A stretch of 64,000 nt of DNA from Methanoregula formicica SMSP (GTDB lineage Archaea; Halobacteriota; Methanomicrobia; Methanomicrobiales; Methanospirillaceae), in assembly GCF_000327485.1 (NCBI RefSeq), contig NC_019943.1, forward strand, positions 2,542,001-2,606,000, written 5' to 3'. The stretch's first letter is position 1; each line of letters starts with the position of its first letter. A program made the translations under genes and the position numbers. Shown piece after piece: positions 36,416 to 45,464 of this stretch. The notes under the pieces are model-generated. The model was not told where the DNA came from. It ran no database searches and was given only the letters and a program-made list of their open reading frames with translations.

Positions 36416-37110
36416 TACTGTTCCTCCGCGAATTCCTCGTCGGGAAGTGCCGGCTCTTCCACGTCAGTATCGCTGACGGGAGTCACACTGGCATTCTGCA
36501 CCGGTCGCTTCTTCTCCTGTTCGACAACAGAGAAGTGGTCGGGCAGTTTTGCACCTGCCGGGACCAGCTTGACCTGCACGCCGATAACACCGAGTTTCTT
36601 AACTGCCACTGCGTAGCCTTTCTCGACAATCGTGTTGCTCGGCTCACCGCAGTGCTTGATGTACCCTTCGGTGAACTTCTGGGTACGGGCACGGGCACCG
36701 GTGAGTTTGCCGGCAATGACGACTTCGCATCCGAGTGCACCAGAGTCCATGACCCGACGCAGGATGCTGGTTCCGGCCTTCCGGAAGTACCAGCCGCGTT
36801 CGAGGGCATTGGCCAGCCTTTCCGCCATGATCTGGGCATTGAAGCTGGGATTGTTGACCTGCTGGACCTCGATCTGCGGGGATTCGACACCGTAGTTCTG
36901 GGCAAGGTCCTGGGTGAGCTGGTGGACCAGCTTACCGCCCTTACCGATGACGATACCAGGCTTCTCGGCAAAGATTGTTACCTGCGTCCCAAGGGGGGTG
37001 CGGGCGATATCCATACCGCCGTAGCCGGCACGTTTCAGTTCCTTGGACAGGTACTTCTCGACACGGGCTTTCCTGACACCCTCGGCGATGAACTTTCTCT
37101 CTACTGCCAT
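36415..37110 (-). CDS. rps3: Ribosomal protein uS3
   Basis: 231 residues. The KH domain holds GIVIGKGGKLVHQLTQDLAQ, and GALGCEVVIAGKLTGARART is the C-terminal S3 signature. It ends in an acidic stretch (VEEPALPDEEFAEEQ). The ATG adjoins the rpl22 stop. Confidence 0.97.
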   Translation of the reverse strand: MAVERKFIAEGVRKARVEKYLSKELKRAGYGGMDIARTPLGTQVTIFAEKPGIVIGKGGKLVHQLTQDLAQNYGVESPQIEVQQVNNPSFNAQIMAERLANALERGWYFRKAGTSILRRVMDSGALGCEVVIAGKLTGARARTQKFTEGYIKHCGEPSNTIVEKGYAVAVKKLGVIGVQVKLVPAGAKLPDHFSVVEQEKKRPVQNASVTPVSDTDVEEPALPDEEFAEEQ

Positions 37111-37575
37111 TTATGCCACCTCGCGGACGATGATCTCGATGTTCACGGACTCGCGGACCTTGGGGGTTGCCCGGCCCATTGCCCGCGGGAAGTATGCCTT
37201 CTGGGCACGGCCGCGGTTTGCGGATGCGTGGATGATCTCGAGGTTTTCTGCGTCAAGACCGATATATTCGGCATTCTTCTTGACCGATTCAAGGAGCCGG
37301 ATATATTCCTTCGATGCCTTGACCGGGTAGCGTCCTGCATCCCAGTTACCGGGAAGACCGCGCTTGTGCGCAACGTTCCGGTTGAAGTACCGGAACGGCA
37401 CGGCCTTCTTCAGTTTGACAACATCGTTCAGGTACGCGATCGCGTCGTTGACCTTCTTGTTCCGGATGAACCCGGCAATCTCGATCGAGTGCTTGGGAGA
37501 CATGTTCAGCTCATTGGCCTTGGCCCGCGCAACATTGTCGCCCTTGGTTTTATTGGAATAATCAATGCGTGCCAT
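37111..37575 (-). CDS. rpl22: Ribosomal protein uL22
   Basis: 154 residues, archaeal length. Signatures are [20 protein letters not shown] and [19 protein letters not shown]. The ATG at 37575 ([14 protein letters not shown]) is preferred over starts two to three codons upstream. Confidence 0.96.
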   Translation of the reverse strand: MARIDYSNKTKGDNVARAKANELNMSPKHSIEIAGFIRNKKVNDAIAYLNDVVKLKKAVPFRYFNRNVAHKRGLPGNWDAGRYPVKASKEYIRLLESVKKNAEYIGLDAENLEIIHASANRGRAQKAYFPRAMGRATPKVRESVNIEIIVREVA

Positions 37576-37580
37576 GACCA

Positions 37581-38000
37581 TCACTTCAGCGGAACATACT
37601 TGCTGCCTCTGGTTGCACCGATACCGGCGCTTCCGTGAGTAACCCTCTTCCTCGTCAGGGCGAATTCCCCGATGTAGCGGAAAACCGACTCCGGCTGGAA
37701 CTCTACCTTGACAAACTCCTTGCCATTGTAGATCTCGATGGTTTTCCCGATCATCTCGGGCATGACGATCATTTCGCGGAGGTGTGTCCGGATCTTCTCG
37801 TCACCATCGCGGATCTTCGCGAGGAGCGTTTCTTCACCGCGGGAGAACCCGCGGGTAATCTTGCGGCGCGGACGGGCGGGCATCAGGGGGAGGAGTTCAG
37901 AGATCCCCATCGCCTTGAGCTCGTCGATCTTGTAGCCGCGATAGGTGAACTCCTCACGCCGTCTTGGCATTCTTTTCTGAGTCTTCTTTGGTGCTGCCAT
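37581..38000 (-). CDS. rps19: Ribosomal protein uS19
   Basis: 139 residues; [20 protein letters not shown] is the archaeal N-terminal extension and [20 protein letters not shown] is the S19 core. It sits between rpl2 and rpl22. Confidence 0.96.
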   Translation of the reverse strand: MAAPKKTQKRMPRRREEFTYRGYKIDELKAMGISELLPLMPARPRRKITRGFSRGEETLLAKIRDGDEKIRTHLREMIVMPEMIGKTIEIYNGKEFVKVEFQPESVFRYIGEFALTRKRVTHGSAGIGATRGSKYVPLK

Positions 38001-38007
38001 TTACCCA

Positions 38008-38724
38008 TCACTTCCTGCTCTTACCTGTCTTGCGTGCTGCAACGTGTCCGACAGTCCTTCCGGGGGATGTACCGCGAGCGATGGTCTTCGGGCGGCCGGG
38101 GTGCTGGTGTCCACCGCCACCGAACGGGTGGTCGATGACGTTCATTGCGACACCACGGACGCGTGGCCAGTTGGCTGCGGTGTTGTGCATCTTGTGGTAC
38201 TTATTCCCTGCCTTGACGAACGGCTTCTCGACACGGCCGCCACCGGCTACAATGCCGATGGTTGCACGGCAACGTGCATTGAACCACTTCGTCTTGCCGC
38301 TGGGCATCCGTATGCCGACGCGGTCTTCGGCCTTGTCGACAACAACGGCCTGTACACCCGTGGAACGGACGAACTTGCCGCCATCGTTCGGGCGTGCCTC
38401 GATGTTGCAGATGTAGGTACCGGTCGGGATGTTCCCGAGCGTGAACGTGTTGCCGTTCCGGATTTCGCCGGCTGCGGCCCAAGTCACAACGTCGCCAAGG
38501 CCGAGACCTTCAGTAACGAGCATGTAGACCTTCTTTCCGTCATCGAGCTTTACGAGGGCGATCGGCGCGTTCCGTGCCGGATCGTGCTCGATGTCGATGA
38601 CTGTGCCGGTGATCTTCTGCGTGTCATCGCCAATGTGCTTCAGTTCAGCCTTGTAACGGTGGGATGGTGCACGGTATGTCGGGCCTCCCCTTCCGCGGGC
38701 TTGTGTGGTGATTCGATGTCCCAT
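38008..38724 (-). CDS. rpl2: Ribosomal protein uL2
   Basis: 238 residues of the peptidyl-transferase-proximal protein. The hallmark GVAMNVIDHPFGGGGHQHPG contains the conserved His near residue 210. I start at the ATG at 38724 (MGHRITTQARGRGGPTY); a GTG three codons upstream is an alternative. Confidence 0.97.
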   Translation of the reverse strand: MGHRITTQARGRGGPTYRAPSHRYKAELKHIGDDTQKITGTVIDIEHDPARNAPIALVKLDDGKKVYMLVTEGLGLGDVVTWAAAGEIRNGNTFTLGNIPTGTYICNIEARPNDGGKFVRSTGVQAVVVDKAEDRVGIRMPSGKTKWFNARCRATIGIVAGGGRVEKPFVKAGNKYHKMHNTAANWPRVRGVAMNVIDHPFGGGGHQHPGRPKTIARGTSPGRTVGHVAARKTGKSRK

Positions 38725-38734
38725 GATTCCCACC

Positions 38735-38983
38735 TTACATTATACCGAGCCGGCTGAGGATCTCCTCGGCGGCTTTCTCGTTCTCAAAGCTCACGATTGC
38801 CTTCTTCTGGCCGTGGGTGTTCATGAGCGTCCGAACGCTCCTGACCTTCTGGCCAAAGGACTTCTCGATCTCGCGCTTGACGTCGTCCTTGGTCGCCTCG
38901 CGGGTGACAAGGAACTGGAGCTTGCTCTGGTTCTCGAGGAGGACCATCGCCTTTTCCGTGACAAACGGGTACTTGAGGGTCAT
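38735..38983 (-). CDS. rpl23: Ribosomal protein uL23
   Basis: 82 residues; YPFVTEKAMVLLENQSKLQF and FGQKVRSVRTLMNTHGQKKA are typical archaeal L23. It lies at the polypeptide exit, near where Sec and SRP dock. Confidence 0.96.
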   Translation of the reverse strand: MTLKYPFVTEKAMVLLENQSKLQFLVTREATKDDVKREIEKSFGQKVRSVRTLMNTHGQKKAIVSFENEKAAEEILSRLGIM

Positions 38984-39730
38984 TTACCTTCCCTCCAAGC
39001 GTGTCAGTGCAGCCTCGGTCCAGACCGTCAGGCGGCCTGCCTGCATGCCGGGTGCGAGGTGCTCGACATTCAGCTGGTCAACGGTCACAACATCAACACC
39101 GGAGAGGTTCCGTGCTGCCGTGAGTGGCTTGTCTGCGGTGACAATCAGGAGGCTCTTCCTCTGCTTGAACCGGCGGCCACGCATCTTGCCTCTCCCTGCC
39201 TTGACTTTCCTGCTGTCCTTTGCCCGCTCAATGTCATTGTAGACACCGATTGCGGTGAGCGCGGAGATGACATCCTTGGTCTGGGCAAGGGTCTCGAACT
39301 TGTCCTCGAAAACTACCGGGACTGCGCCTTCAAAGACATGTCCCCTGCTCTTGAGGAGCTCGGCGCTGATGCTTGCAGCAACCGCTGACCGGAATGCCTT
39401 CTGTTTCTCCTTCTGGTTGATCTCCTTCGTTAAGACCTTCTCAACCTTCGGGGGGTGTGCTTCACGCCCGCCTTTTGCCTGCGGGACCTTTGCTGCGCGG
39501 GACCCGTTTCTGATACGGGGAACATGGGATGAGCCGCGACCGCTACCCCAGCCGACTGCTGACGAGCAGATGCCTGCATACGGGTACGTCCCGTGGGGCT
39601 GCCTGCGGGTGCTCTGGAGCGCCATGACCGCTTTCTTGATCAGATCGGGGCGGTAATCCTCGGAAAAGATTGCCGGGAGTTCGATGTCCTTTGCGACACC
39701 GCCATCAATTGACTTAACCTGTGCTTTCAT
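38984..39730 (-). CDS. rpl4: Ribosomal protein uL4
   Basis: 248 residues, archaeal type. Signatures are GWGSGRGSSHVPRIRNGSRA and AKVPQAKGGREAHPPKVEK. One base separates its stop from the rpl23 start. Bacterial L4 can repress its own operon; whether this one acts on the long leader upstream of rpl3 is unknown. Confidence 0.96.
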   Translation of the reverse strand: MKAQVKSIDGGVAKDIELPAIFSEDYRPDLIKKAVMALQSTRRQPHGTYPYAGICSSAVGWGSGRGSSHVPRIRNGSRAAKVPQAKGGREAHPPKVEKVLTKEINQKEKQKAFRSAVAASISAELLKSRGHVFEGAVPVVFEDKFETLAQTKDVISALTAIGVYNDIERAKDSRKVKAGRGKMRGRRFKQRKSLLIVTADKPLTAARNLSGVDVVTVDQLNVEHLAPGMQAGRLTVWTEAALTRLEGR

Positions 39731-39736
39731 CTCTGA

Positions 39737-40750
39737 TCATCCCTGCTTGCTCTGGACGCTCACGAACTGGATTGTCGGCATCCTGACGACATGTTCACCC
39801 TGGCGGATTGCGGGCCTGATACGGATCAGCCGCTTGACCGGGCCGGGGATGGATCCCTTGACAAGCACGTACGGGTTCTTGAGCACACCGTAGTGGAGGA
39901 ATCCACCGGCGGGAGTAATCTCGCTTGCATTCTCGCTGACCTTGAGGATACGCTTGTTGAACTCCGTGCGCTGCTGGTATCCCAGCTGACCGATCTGCGG
40001 GACTTCCCAGCGGATGTGGTGGGGGTTCCAGGGTCCAAGAGTACCGACATGGCGCTTCTTACCGCCGACCGCGTGCTTGCGTTTGCGTAGTGCAACACCC
40101 CAGCGCTTGACTGCGCCCTGGGTACCCTTACCGGTGGTAATTGCCGTAATGTCTGCATAGGCACCGGTCTGGATGACATTGCTTAACCCGACTTCCTTCC
40201 CGAGGAGTCCCTGGGCAAACTCGAAGAGCTTCTTGATGTCTGCACCGCCGACCTTGATCTCCATGAGGTCGGGGACTTTCTTCGGTACACCAGACATTGA
40301 TGCCGGCTGGGTATAGGCAAGTGCATAGATTTCGGCAACCGTACCTGCGGCAACGGCATCCGAGAATTTCTTTACAGCTGCATCCCGGTCGTATTCCTTG
40401 GGCAGGTTGATCCGGCGCCCAAGGACGCCATCGAGCTGTTCTGCCCAGAGTTCGGTGAACGCGTGTTTGCCGTAGGTGTCCTTGCTGTAGGCGCGGATCG
40501 CTGCTACTTTCATAGCGGGGACTTCGATGACTGTGACGGGAACCATGATCTCCTTGCCCTCGGTCGGGCTGCTCTTGTGGTCGTCCACCATGACAACGTG
40601 CGTCATACCCACTTTATATCCGGCAAATCCCTGGAGGATCGGTGCTCCCTCGACTGAGGGCCACGACTGGTATTTCGGGATGTGGCTCTTTGCGCGCTTT
40701 CTCGGGCTGAATGCAAGAGAGCCACGGCGTGGTCTGTTAATTTTTGGCAT
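39737..40750 (-). CDS. rpl3: Ribosomal protein uL3
   Basis: 337 residues, archaeal/eukaryotic length, first gene of the S10-spc operon. The start [20 protein letters not shown], the segment [20 protein letters not shown] and the signature [19 protein letters not shown] are clear. The 5' leader is about 560 nt and appears structured. Confidence 0.97.
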   Translation of the reverse strand: MPKINRPRRGSLAFSPRKRAKSHIPKYQSWPSVEGAPILQGFAGYKVGMTHVVMVDDHKSSPTEGKEIMVPVTVIEVPAMKVAAIRAYSKDTYGKHAFTELWAEQLDGVLGRRINLPKEYDRDAAVKKFSDAVAAGTVAEIYALAYTQPASMSGVPKKVPDLMEIKVGGADIKKLFEFAQGLLGKEVGLSNVIQTGAYADITAITTGKGTQGAVKRWGVALRKRKHAVGGKKRHVGTLGPWNPHHIRWEVPQIGQLGYQQRTEFNKRILKVSENASEITPAGGFLHYGVLKNPYVLVKGSIPGPVKRLIRIRPAIRQGEHVVRMPTIQFVSVQSKQG

Positions 40751-41312
40751 GTATTAATCCATCCTGACTTTTGCGTGTAGGTTGTTCTCATTGCGACACG
40801 TTTGAGAGATTCATCCGAGACTCTTCTGAAACCTTTGCAGGTTACAGATGCCAACACGCGACGGAGATGAAAGGCAGTCGCGACAGGCAGTGCAGAGGAT
40901 CCGGTAGGGATACATTACACTGCCGACCGCAGACTGGTTCATCGTTTCGGGGATGTGCGTATGAGATTACTCCCACCGCTGGACCGGTGTGCACCGGTAT
41001 TCCTGTCTCGCGAAAGAAGATCCTGACAATGGCGCATCTTCACGCGGACATTAGTCCGCACGAAGAAGGGGCTCGTTGCACGAACGTTCGCCCATGCGCC
41101 TGATCAGACCCACTCTGTCAGCCTGTTGTGACGAATCACAACTCCTTCTCGGGATACCCCCGTTGTTATACGGGGATCCACCAATCGGGGTTCTCCCACG
41201 GCAGGACCGTCGCTCCAGTGTCCGGATGTATGGTCCCGCCGTTCCCGGATTCGGGCATACCTCCGTCGGAGGCATGTGCTGTTCCGGAGAGGATAACCTC
41301 ATATCGGCTTCC
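40751..41312 (-). ncRNA. Long structured leader (or stable ncRNA) upstream of rpl3
   Basis: The gap between a strong minus-strand TATA (41332-41348) and rpl3 holds no credible gene but many hairpins, densest at 40983-41272: TCTTC-ac-GCGGAC/GTCCGC-ac-GAAGA (41037-41066) enclosed by GGCGCAT/ATGCGCC (41031-41037 and 41094-41100); GTTGTGA/TCACAAC with a CGAA loop (41125-41142); CCCCGT/ACGGGG (41158-41175) extended by GGAT/ATCC; CCCG/CGGG (41244-41255); CCTCC/GGAGG (41260-41272); ACCGG/CCGGT (40983-40998). I looked for RNase P and SRP RNA signatures and did not find them. It may be a regulatory mRNA leader or an unknown RNA. Limits are approximate. Confidence 0.5.
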
Positions 41313-41331
41313 ATAATTATTGTAGAAAATA

Positions 41332-41348
41332 GCATATAAATATATGCC
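41332..41348 (-). promoter_or_regulatory. Strong TATA box for the rpl3 operon
   Basis: On the minus strand the sequence reads GGCATATATTTATATGC, an excellent archaeal TATA element. Transcription would begin about 24 bases downstream, near 41308-41312, leaving a leader of about 560 nt before rpl3. The element is nearly symmetric, so weak activity toward the plus strand cannot be excluded. Confidence 0.65.
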
Positions 41349-41396
41349 AGCATTTCAGGAGAGGGGAAAAATCGAAGACAAACGTGTCACGTGTTG

Positions 41397-41801
41397 TTAC
41401 CCGAAATATAACTCTCCCTGGTCGGTTATGTAAACGATGATATCTTCACAGACCACCCGAGCCTTGCATGCCTGTGCCCGCGATTCACGCAGCCGGTTGA
41501 TCAGGGAGATGGTATCGTATTTTACTTTGATATTGATCTTCTCGGCCTCCCCGAAAATGATTGACGGGACATTGAAAAGATCGGTGCCGGACGGGATGGT
41601 ACAGAGATGCGTAGCATCAAGGGTGTAGAGGAATTCAAGCGTCTCCTTTGCGCGGCGGATATTCTCCATCGCACTTTTCTCGATCGTGCAGACATTGGCC
41701 TTCGAAGTTGAGATGATGTCAGCGATCTGCTGCTGGGTCAGCCCCTGCTTGCGGTATCTGAGTACCTCCATCTGGCGTTCAGTAAGCAGTCCGTCCTTCA
41801 T
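41397..41801 (-). CDS. Tfx-family helix-turn-helix regulator
   Basis: A 134-residue DNA-binding protein. The N-terminal helix-turn-helix is LLTERQMEVLRYRKQGLTQQ and IADIISTSKANVCTIEKSA; the C-terminal half (KYDTISLINRLRESRAQAC) is the Tfx effector part. Tfx was described as a regulator of the molybdenum formylmethanofuran dehydrogenase operon in Methanothermobacter. Here it is divergent from mtd, so mtd could be a target (inference). The ATG at 41801 has AGGT upstream; the longer frame is rejected. Confidence 0.85.
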   Translation of the reverse strand: MKDGLLTERQMEVLRYRKQGLTQQQIADIISTSKANVCTIEKSAMENIRRAKETLEFLYTLDATHLCTIPSGTDLFNVPSIIFGEAEKINIKVKYDTISLINRLRESRAQACKARVVCEDIIVYITDQGELYFG

Positions 41802-42170
41802 AGTAAGACCTTTACAACCCGGACTTAAACACTTTTCGTTAACTTTCATGTTCTTCAGGACAGGGTGGGCGACGCTCTCCAGAGGAGACCCACCTGACAC
41901 TCTGTCGGTAATTGGATCAATGTATGGGGGAATTTATATCACTCCTGAAAACTTCCCAGGGAAGCAACATCACTGATATCAGGAATACCTCCCGCGCATC
42001 ATTTTTTAGCATGCCCTATGAAAATTTCGCGTAATATTTTATCAGCACGCAAAAGTTGCGAAATCCTGATCCGCATATTGCCCATTTTCCGACGAGAGAG
42101 GACATTTCAAAATGTTTATAAGAATCCCTTGTCATAATAACGTGTTATAACATTTTCGAGGTGAAATTAC
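41802..42170. promoter_or_regulatory. Divergent tfx-mtd control region with nested inverted repeat
   Basis: This 369-base gap holds no gene. The mtd promoter is a TATA-like TGTTTATAAGA at 42113-42123, giving a leader of about 25 bases, and the mtd ribosome site CGAGGTGA is at 42157-42164. Upstream, TTTCGC (42025-42030) and GCGAAA (42058-42063) flank GCGT...ACGC (42029-42050), an inverted repeat spanning about 39 bases that could be an operator. Confidence 0.55.
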
Positions 42171-43010
42171 ATGGTTGTTAAAGTAGGCGTTGCAAAACTC
42201 GGCAACATTGCAAGTGGTGTAATGGCAGAACTCCTCCTTGACGAGAGAGCAGACCGTGAGGATATGCAGACATTCATGGCGACCAGCGGAACAAAACTCC
42301 AGCCGGAGGATATCGACCGCGTTGTCTCCAACATGAAGGCATGGAAACCCGATTTCTGTATCGTGGTCTCCCCCAACGGAGTCCTCCCCGGCCCCACCGG
42401 TGCCCGTGAGGAACTGGCAAAGTCCGGCATCCCGTGCATCGTCATCACCGACGACGTTACGACCAAGAAGGAATGGGAAGGCATCAAGACGAGCTCGTTC
42501 GGCTACATCATTATGAAGGCAGACTCCATGATCGGTGCACGCCGCGAATTCCTCGACCCCATCGAGATGGCTGACTTCAACGGAAACCTTGTCAAGGTTC
42601 TTGCAGGCACCGGTGCGTTCCGCAAGCTCCAGGTGGCAATCGATCAGGTTATCGACCAGGTCAAGGCCGGCAAGAAGGGTGCAGAGCTCGTACTCCCCAA
42701 GATCGTCATGACCACTGATAAGGCAGTCGACGGCGAGTTCACCAACAACTATGCACTCGCAAAGGCACGCGCCGCCCACGAGATCGCGATGGCAGTTGCA
42801 GGCCAGAACGTCAAGGGCTGCTTCATGACCAAGGAATGGGAGAAGTACATCCCGATCGTTGCAAGCGCTCACGAGATGATGAAGGTCGCAGCCGCTCTCT
42901 GTGACGAGGCACGCGAGATCGAGAAGGCAGGCGACACTGTTCTCCGCCAGGCACACAAGAAGGACGGCGTGCTTGTCAGGAAGAACAAGCTTGTTGCAAA
43001 ATTCGACTAA
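42171..43010 (+). CDS. mtd: F420-dependent methylene-H4MPT dehydrogenase (Mtd)
   Basis: 279 residues; reduces methenyl-H4MPT to methylene-H4MPT with F420H2. The start [20 protein letters not shown] and the segments [20 protein letters not shown] and [10 protein letters not shown]-like [20 protein letters not shown] identify it. Ribosome site GAGGTGA precedes the ATG by 7 bases. It ends overlapping the opposite-strand GalT-like gene by 4 bases. Confidence 0.98.
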   Translation: MVVKVGVAKLGNIASGVMAELLLDERADREDMQTFMATSGTKLQPEDIDRVVSNMKAWKPDFCIVVSPNGVLPGPTGAREELAKSGIPCIVITDDVTTKKEWEGIKTSSFGYIIMKADSMIGARREFLDPIEMADFNGNLVKVLAGTGAFRKLQVAIDQVIDQVKAGKKGAELVLPKIVMTTDKAVDGEFTNNYALAKARAAHEIAMAVAGQNVKGCFMTKEWEKYIPIVASAHEMMKVAAALCDEAREIEKAGDTVLRQAHKKDGVLVRKNKLVAKFD

Positions 43011-43954
43011 TCCTTTTCCTTTTTTTGGTTCCGGTAAAGTCTGCCCATCTCTTCCGGAAGAGTCATGATCACTGGCTCGAAGTGCATCCGCTCCATAAAG
43101 GCAGAGTCACTCATCGATAACGGGTTGGGATTAATTCGGGAGATGAGCGAACAGAACGCGTGGAAGCCGCTTTTCGAACCGGCCTTGTCGAAAAATATGG
43201 ACATATTAAAGGCAGTTGTCCCAAGCTTCCGGTAGAATTCAAGCACATCGATGATTCCGGCTGCCAGGGTATCGATATACGGGAGGGTTTCTTCAAGAGT
43301 GCCAATTGGAAGAATCCCCCGGACTTCCCGTTCCCCGCAGGGAACAGCATGAGCAGACCAGACGATGTCATCACCGAAAAGATATCGCCCCGACACTTTA
43401 TCACCGCCTGTCACATCATCCCAGTAACCCTTCCCCGTGAGTTGATGGAATTTTTTGCCAGCATACAGGTAACGCTCAACAATACGTGAGGGTCCGGCAT
43501 CGCAGAGCCCCTGCATGTGGGGATGATTCATGCTTGCACCGGCGGATGGAAGGAAATTCATGTTGACACTGGGATAACCATCGTACTTTGTCAAAGCTTC
43601 AATCTGTCCTGACAATGCATCGGCAATCTGCTGTCTGCTGAACTTTTCAACCTGATGTGCTTTTGTGATTACCGTTACACTATGCCCCCGGCCAAAAGGA
43701 AACATATTAGGAAACGTGACACTCTCGTTATGAATAATCCGTTTCCCGTCGGGAAAACACGGCGTGACGGAAAAAATCCGTTCAGGACAAAACGGGCAGT
43801 CGTCACTCTCTTGGGGAATTACTGCAGGATGGATGACATGACGTTTGGAGCGATCCGGACTGATTCTGCACCTGAATCCGGTAAATGTCTCTTCCCGGAA
43901 CTGGACAACGCCGTTCAGAGTCTCCACACCCGTGACAGAAAACATATCGTTCAT
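43007..43954 (-). CDS. Galactose-1-phosphate uridylyltransferase-like (HIT superfamily) protein
   Basis: A 315-residue nucleotidyltransferase-like protein. It has a metal-type CPFC (Cys 53 and 56), the HIT/GalT active-site HPHMQ (His 144 and 146) and the flanking [20 protein letters not shown] region. GalT transfers UMP between glucose-1-phosphate and galactose-1-phosphate; the exact sugar here is not readable. It converges with mtd with a 4-base overlap. A different HIT-family nucleotide transferase is the main alternative. Confidence 0.78.
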   Translation of the reverse strand: MNDMFSVTGVETLNGVVQFREETFTGFRCRISPDRSKRHVIHPAVIPQESDDCPFCPERIFSVTPCFPDGKRIIHNESVTFPNMFPFGRGHSVTVITKAHQVEKFSRQQIADALSGQIEALTKYDGYPSVNMNFLPSAGASMNHPHMQGLCDAGPSRIVERYLYAGKKFHQLTGKGYWDDVTGGDKVSGRYLFGDDIVWSAHAVPCGEREVRGILPIGTLEETLPYIDTLAAGIIDVLEFYRKLGTTAFNMSIFFDKAGSKSGFHAFCSLISRINPNPLSMSDSAFMERMHFEPVIMTLPEEMGRLYRNQKKEKD

Positions 43955-44095
43955 ATTACTCTTTCCAGCTGTATACCATAGTCATTTGCACGCGGATCTG
44001 CCAAAAACACAATCATAAAAAAAAGAAAAAGGGTTTTTCTGCCAGGGCGCCATCGCCGCTTTCGGTTATATGGGGGCAGATATTGTGCTCTGTCC

Positions 44096-45082
44096 TTATA
44101 CAACGTACTTGCCGAGCAGGCGGATGGAGTTGGTCATGTCGGGACCGAGGGGTGAACCGAAGATGATCTGGGTGACGCCTGCCTTGGTGAGGTCATTGCA
44201 CTTCTGCTTGACCATCTCAGGGGTGCCTGCAATGGTGAAGGCATCGATCTCTTTGTCTCCGACAAGTTCCCCAACGCTCTTGAAGTCGAACTTTGCAAGG
44301 GCTGCCTTGATCTTGGCAACGTTGTTCAGGTCGAGGCCGTGGCGGGTGAGGAGCTCGGGCGGGGAGCCTGCTGCAATGAATGCCGCAACGATCTTTGCTG
44401 CATTGCGTGCCTTCTTCTCGCTCTGGTCGATGGACATGGCGGTGTATGCGCCGACATCGAAGTTCTTCTTGCCAACAGCGTCGCATGCCTTCTTGATGAT
44501 CGGGATTGCGACCTGGAAGTCCTTGGGGTTGGATGCGTTGATGAGTGCACCGTCACCGATCTTGCCGGCAAGCTCGAGGACCTTGGGGCCCTGTGCACCG
44601 ATGTAGACCGGGATTCCCTTCTTGCCGGGAAGCGTGACACCAGTCAGCTTTGCACCGTCGTAGTCAAAGAACTTCATGCCGGACTTGCTGACCTGTTCAC
44701 CGGCAACAAGCTTGCGGATCTGGACAACTGCTTCCTCGAGGCGGCCGACCGGCTTCTCGGGGTTGATTGCAAGCTTCGGAAGGGTGGAGAGGTCACCAGG
44801 TCCGATACCGAGGACTGCACGGCCGTCGGAGATCTCGTTGAGGGTGCAGGCAAAGGATGCCATTGCCGCGGGGGTGTCGGTAAAGGCGTTCATGATACCC
44901 GGGCCCATCTTCAGGGTCGTGGTTGCCTGCGCGATGGCGGCAAGGGTGGGGTAGCAGTGGCGGTTGTTGTAGTGGTTGGTGATCCATGCAAAATCAATGT
45001 CTTTGGATTCAGCAAGTTTACAGAAGTTAACAACTTGCTTTACATTGACATTACCAGGTACGAATTCAATTCCATATGTCAA
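44096..45082 (-). CDS. mer: F420-dependent methylene-H4MPT reductase (Mer)
   Basis: 328 residues; reduces methylene-H4MPT to methyl-H4MPT with F420H2. The luciferase-like TIM-barrel start TYGIEFVPGNVNVKQVVNF and the segments WITNHYNNRHCYPTLAAIAQ and RAVLGIGPGDLSTLPKLAIN are Mer hallmarks. The start codon is TTG (45080-45082): GAGGTGA is 7 bases upstream and the first residues match the family. A TATA-like element lies at 45119-45130 on the minus strand. Confidence 0.97.
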   Translation of the reverse strand: MTYGIEFVPGNVNVKQVVNFCKLAESKDIDFAWITNHYNNRHCYPTLAAIAQATTTLKMGPGIMNAFTDTPAAMASFACTLNEISDGRAVLGIGPGDLSTLPKLAINPEKPVGRLEEAVVQIRKLVAGEQVSKSGMKFFDYDGAKLTGVTLPGKKGIPVYIGAQGPKVLELAGKIGDGALINASNPKDFQVAIPIIKKACDAVGKKNFDVGAYTAMSIDQSEKKARNAAKIVAAFIAAGSPPELLTRHGLDLNNVAKIKAALAKFDFKSVGELVGDKEIDAFTIAGTPEMVKQKCNDLTKAGVTQIIFGSPLGPDMTNSIRLLGKYVV

Positions 45083-45464
45083 GGTATGTTCACCTCATTT
45101 GAGTATTACCGTACACGCATTTAAATAAATTATGATTTTACGTTGACAGGAACCGGCTATCCGCCCGCAAAAACCCCAATCTGGCGTTTATTCCAGTTAT
45201 CTGCCCACTTTATCCGGTAAAACGGGTGTGATCGCATCAGGCTATTCCGGATCAGGCGCCATTTGGGGGGTTTTTTGAGTCCCACGGATTGTCGTTGCAG
45301 CGTGATGTATCTTTAATAACAGAACCAACCAGAATCATTGTCGTAATTTATATGCAACAAAGACGTATTTCCCCGGGATCAAGTATTCTCCATAATATCG
45401 AGGCCCTGCAGGATAATTTGTCTGCTCATAAGGATTGGATGAGAAGAGGGAGCGGTATCAGTCT
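45083..45464. promoter_or_regulatory. mer / tubulin-like gene divergent upstream region
   Basis: A 382-base gap without a gene. The mer promoter TATA is at 45119-45130 (minus strand). For the plus-strand gene, TAATTTATATGC at 45346-45357 is the best TATA candidate. In between, AAAAACCCC..TGGCG (45170-45187) pairs at a distance with CGCCA...GGGGTTTTTT (45266-45282), a long-range inverted repeat. Confidence 0.45.

Noticed and set aside
36409-37638. 409-codon plus-strand open frame over rps3-rpl22
   Set aside because: Shadow of the ribosomal protein genes on the other strand; composition is not protein-like and there is no ribosome site.
40983-41312. RNase P RNA or SRP RNA in the rpl3 leader
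   Set aside because: I searched by eye for the conserved GAGGAAAGTCC / ACAGAAC and GGAAG / GCAGC signatures on both strands and found no convincing match.
40771-41353. Frames of 100 and 110 codons in the gap before rpl3
   Set aside because: Residue content is not protein-like, starts lack ribosome sites, and the DNA is dominated by hairpins; an RNA or leader is a better reading.
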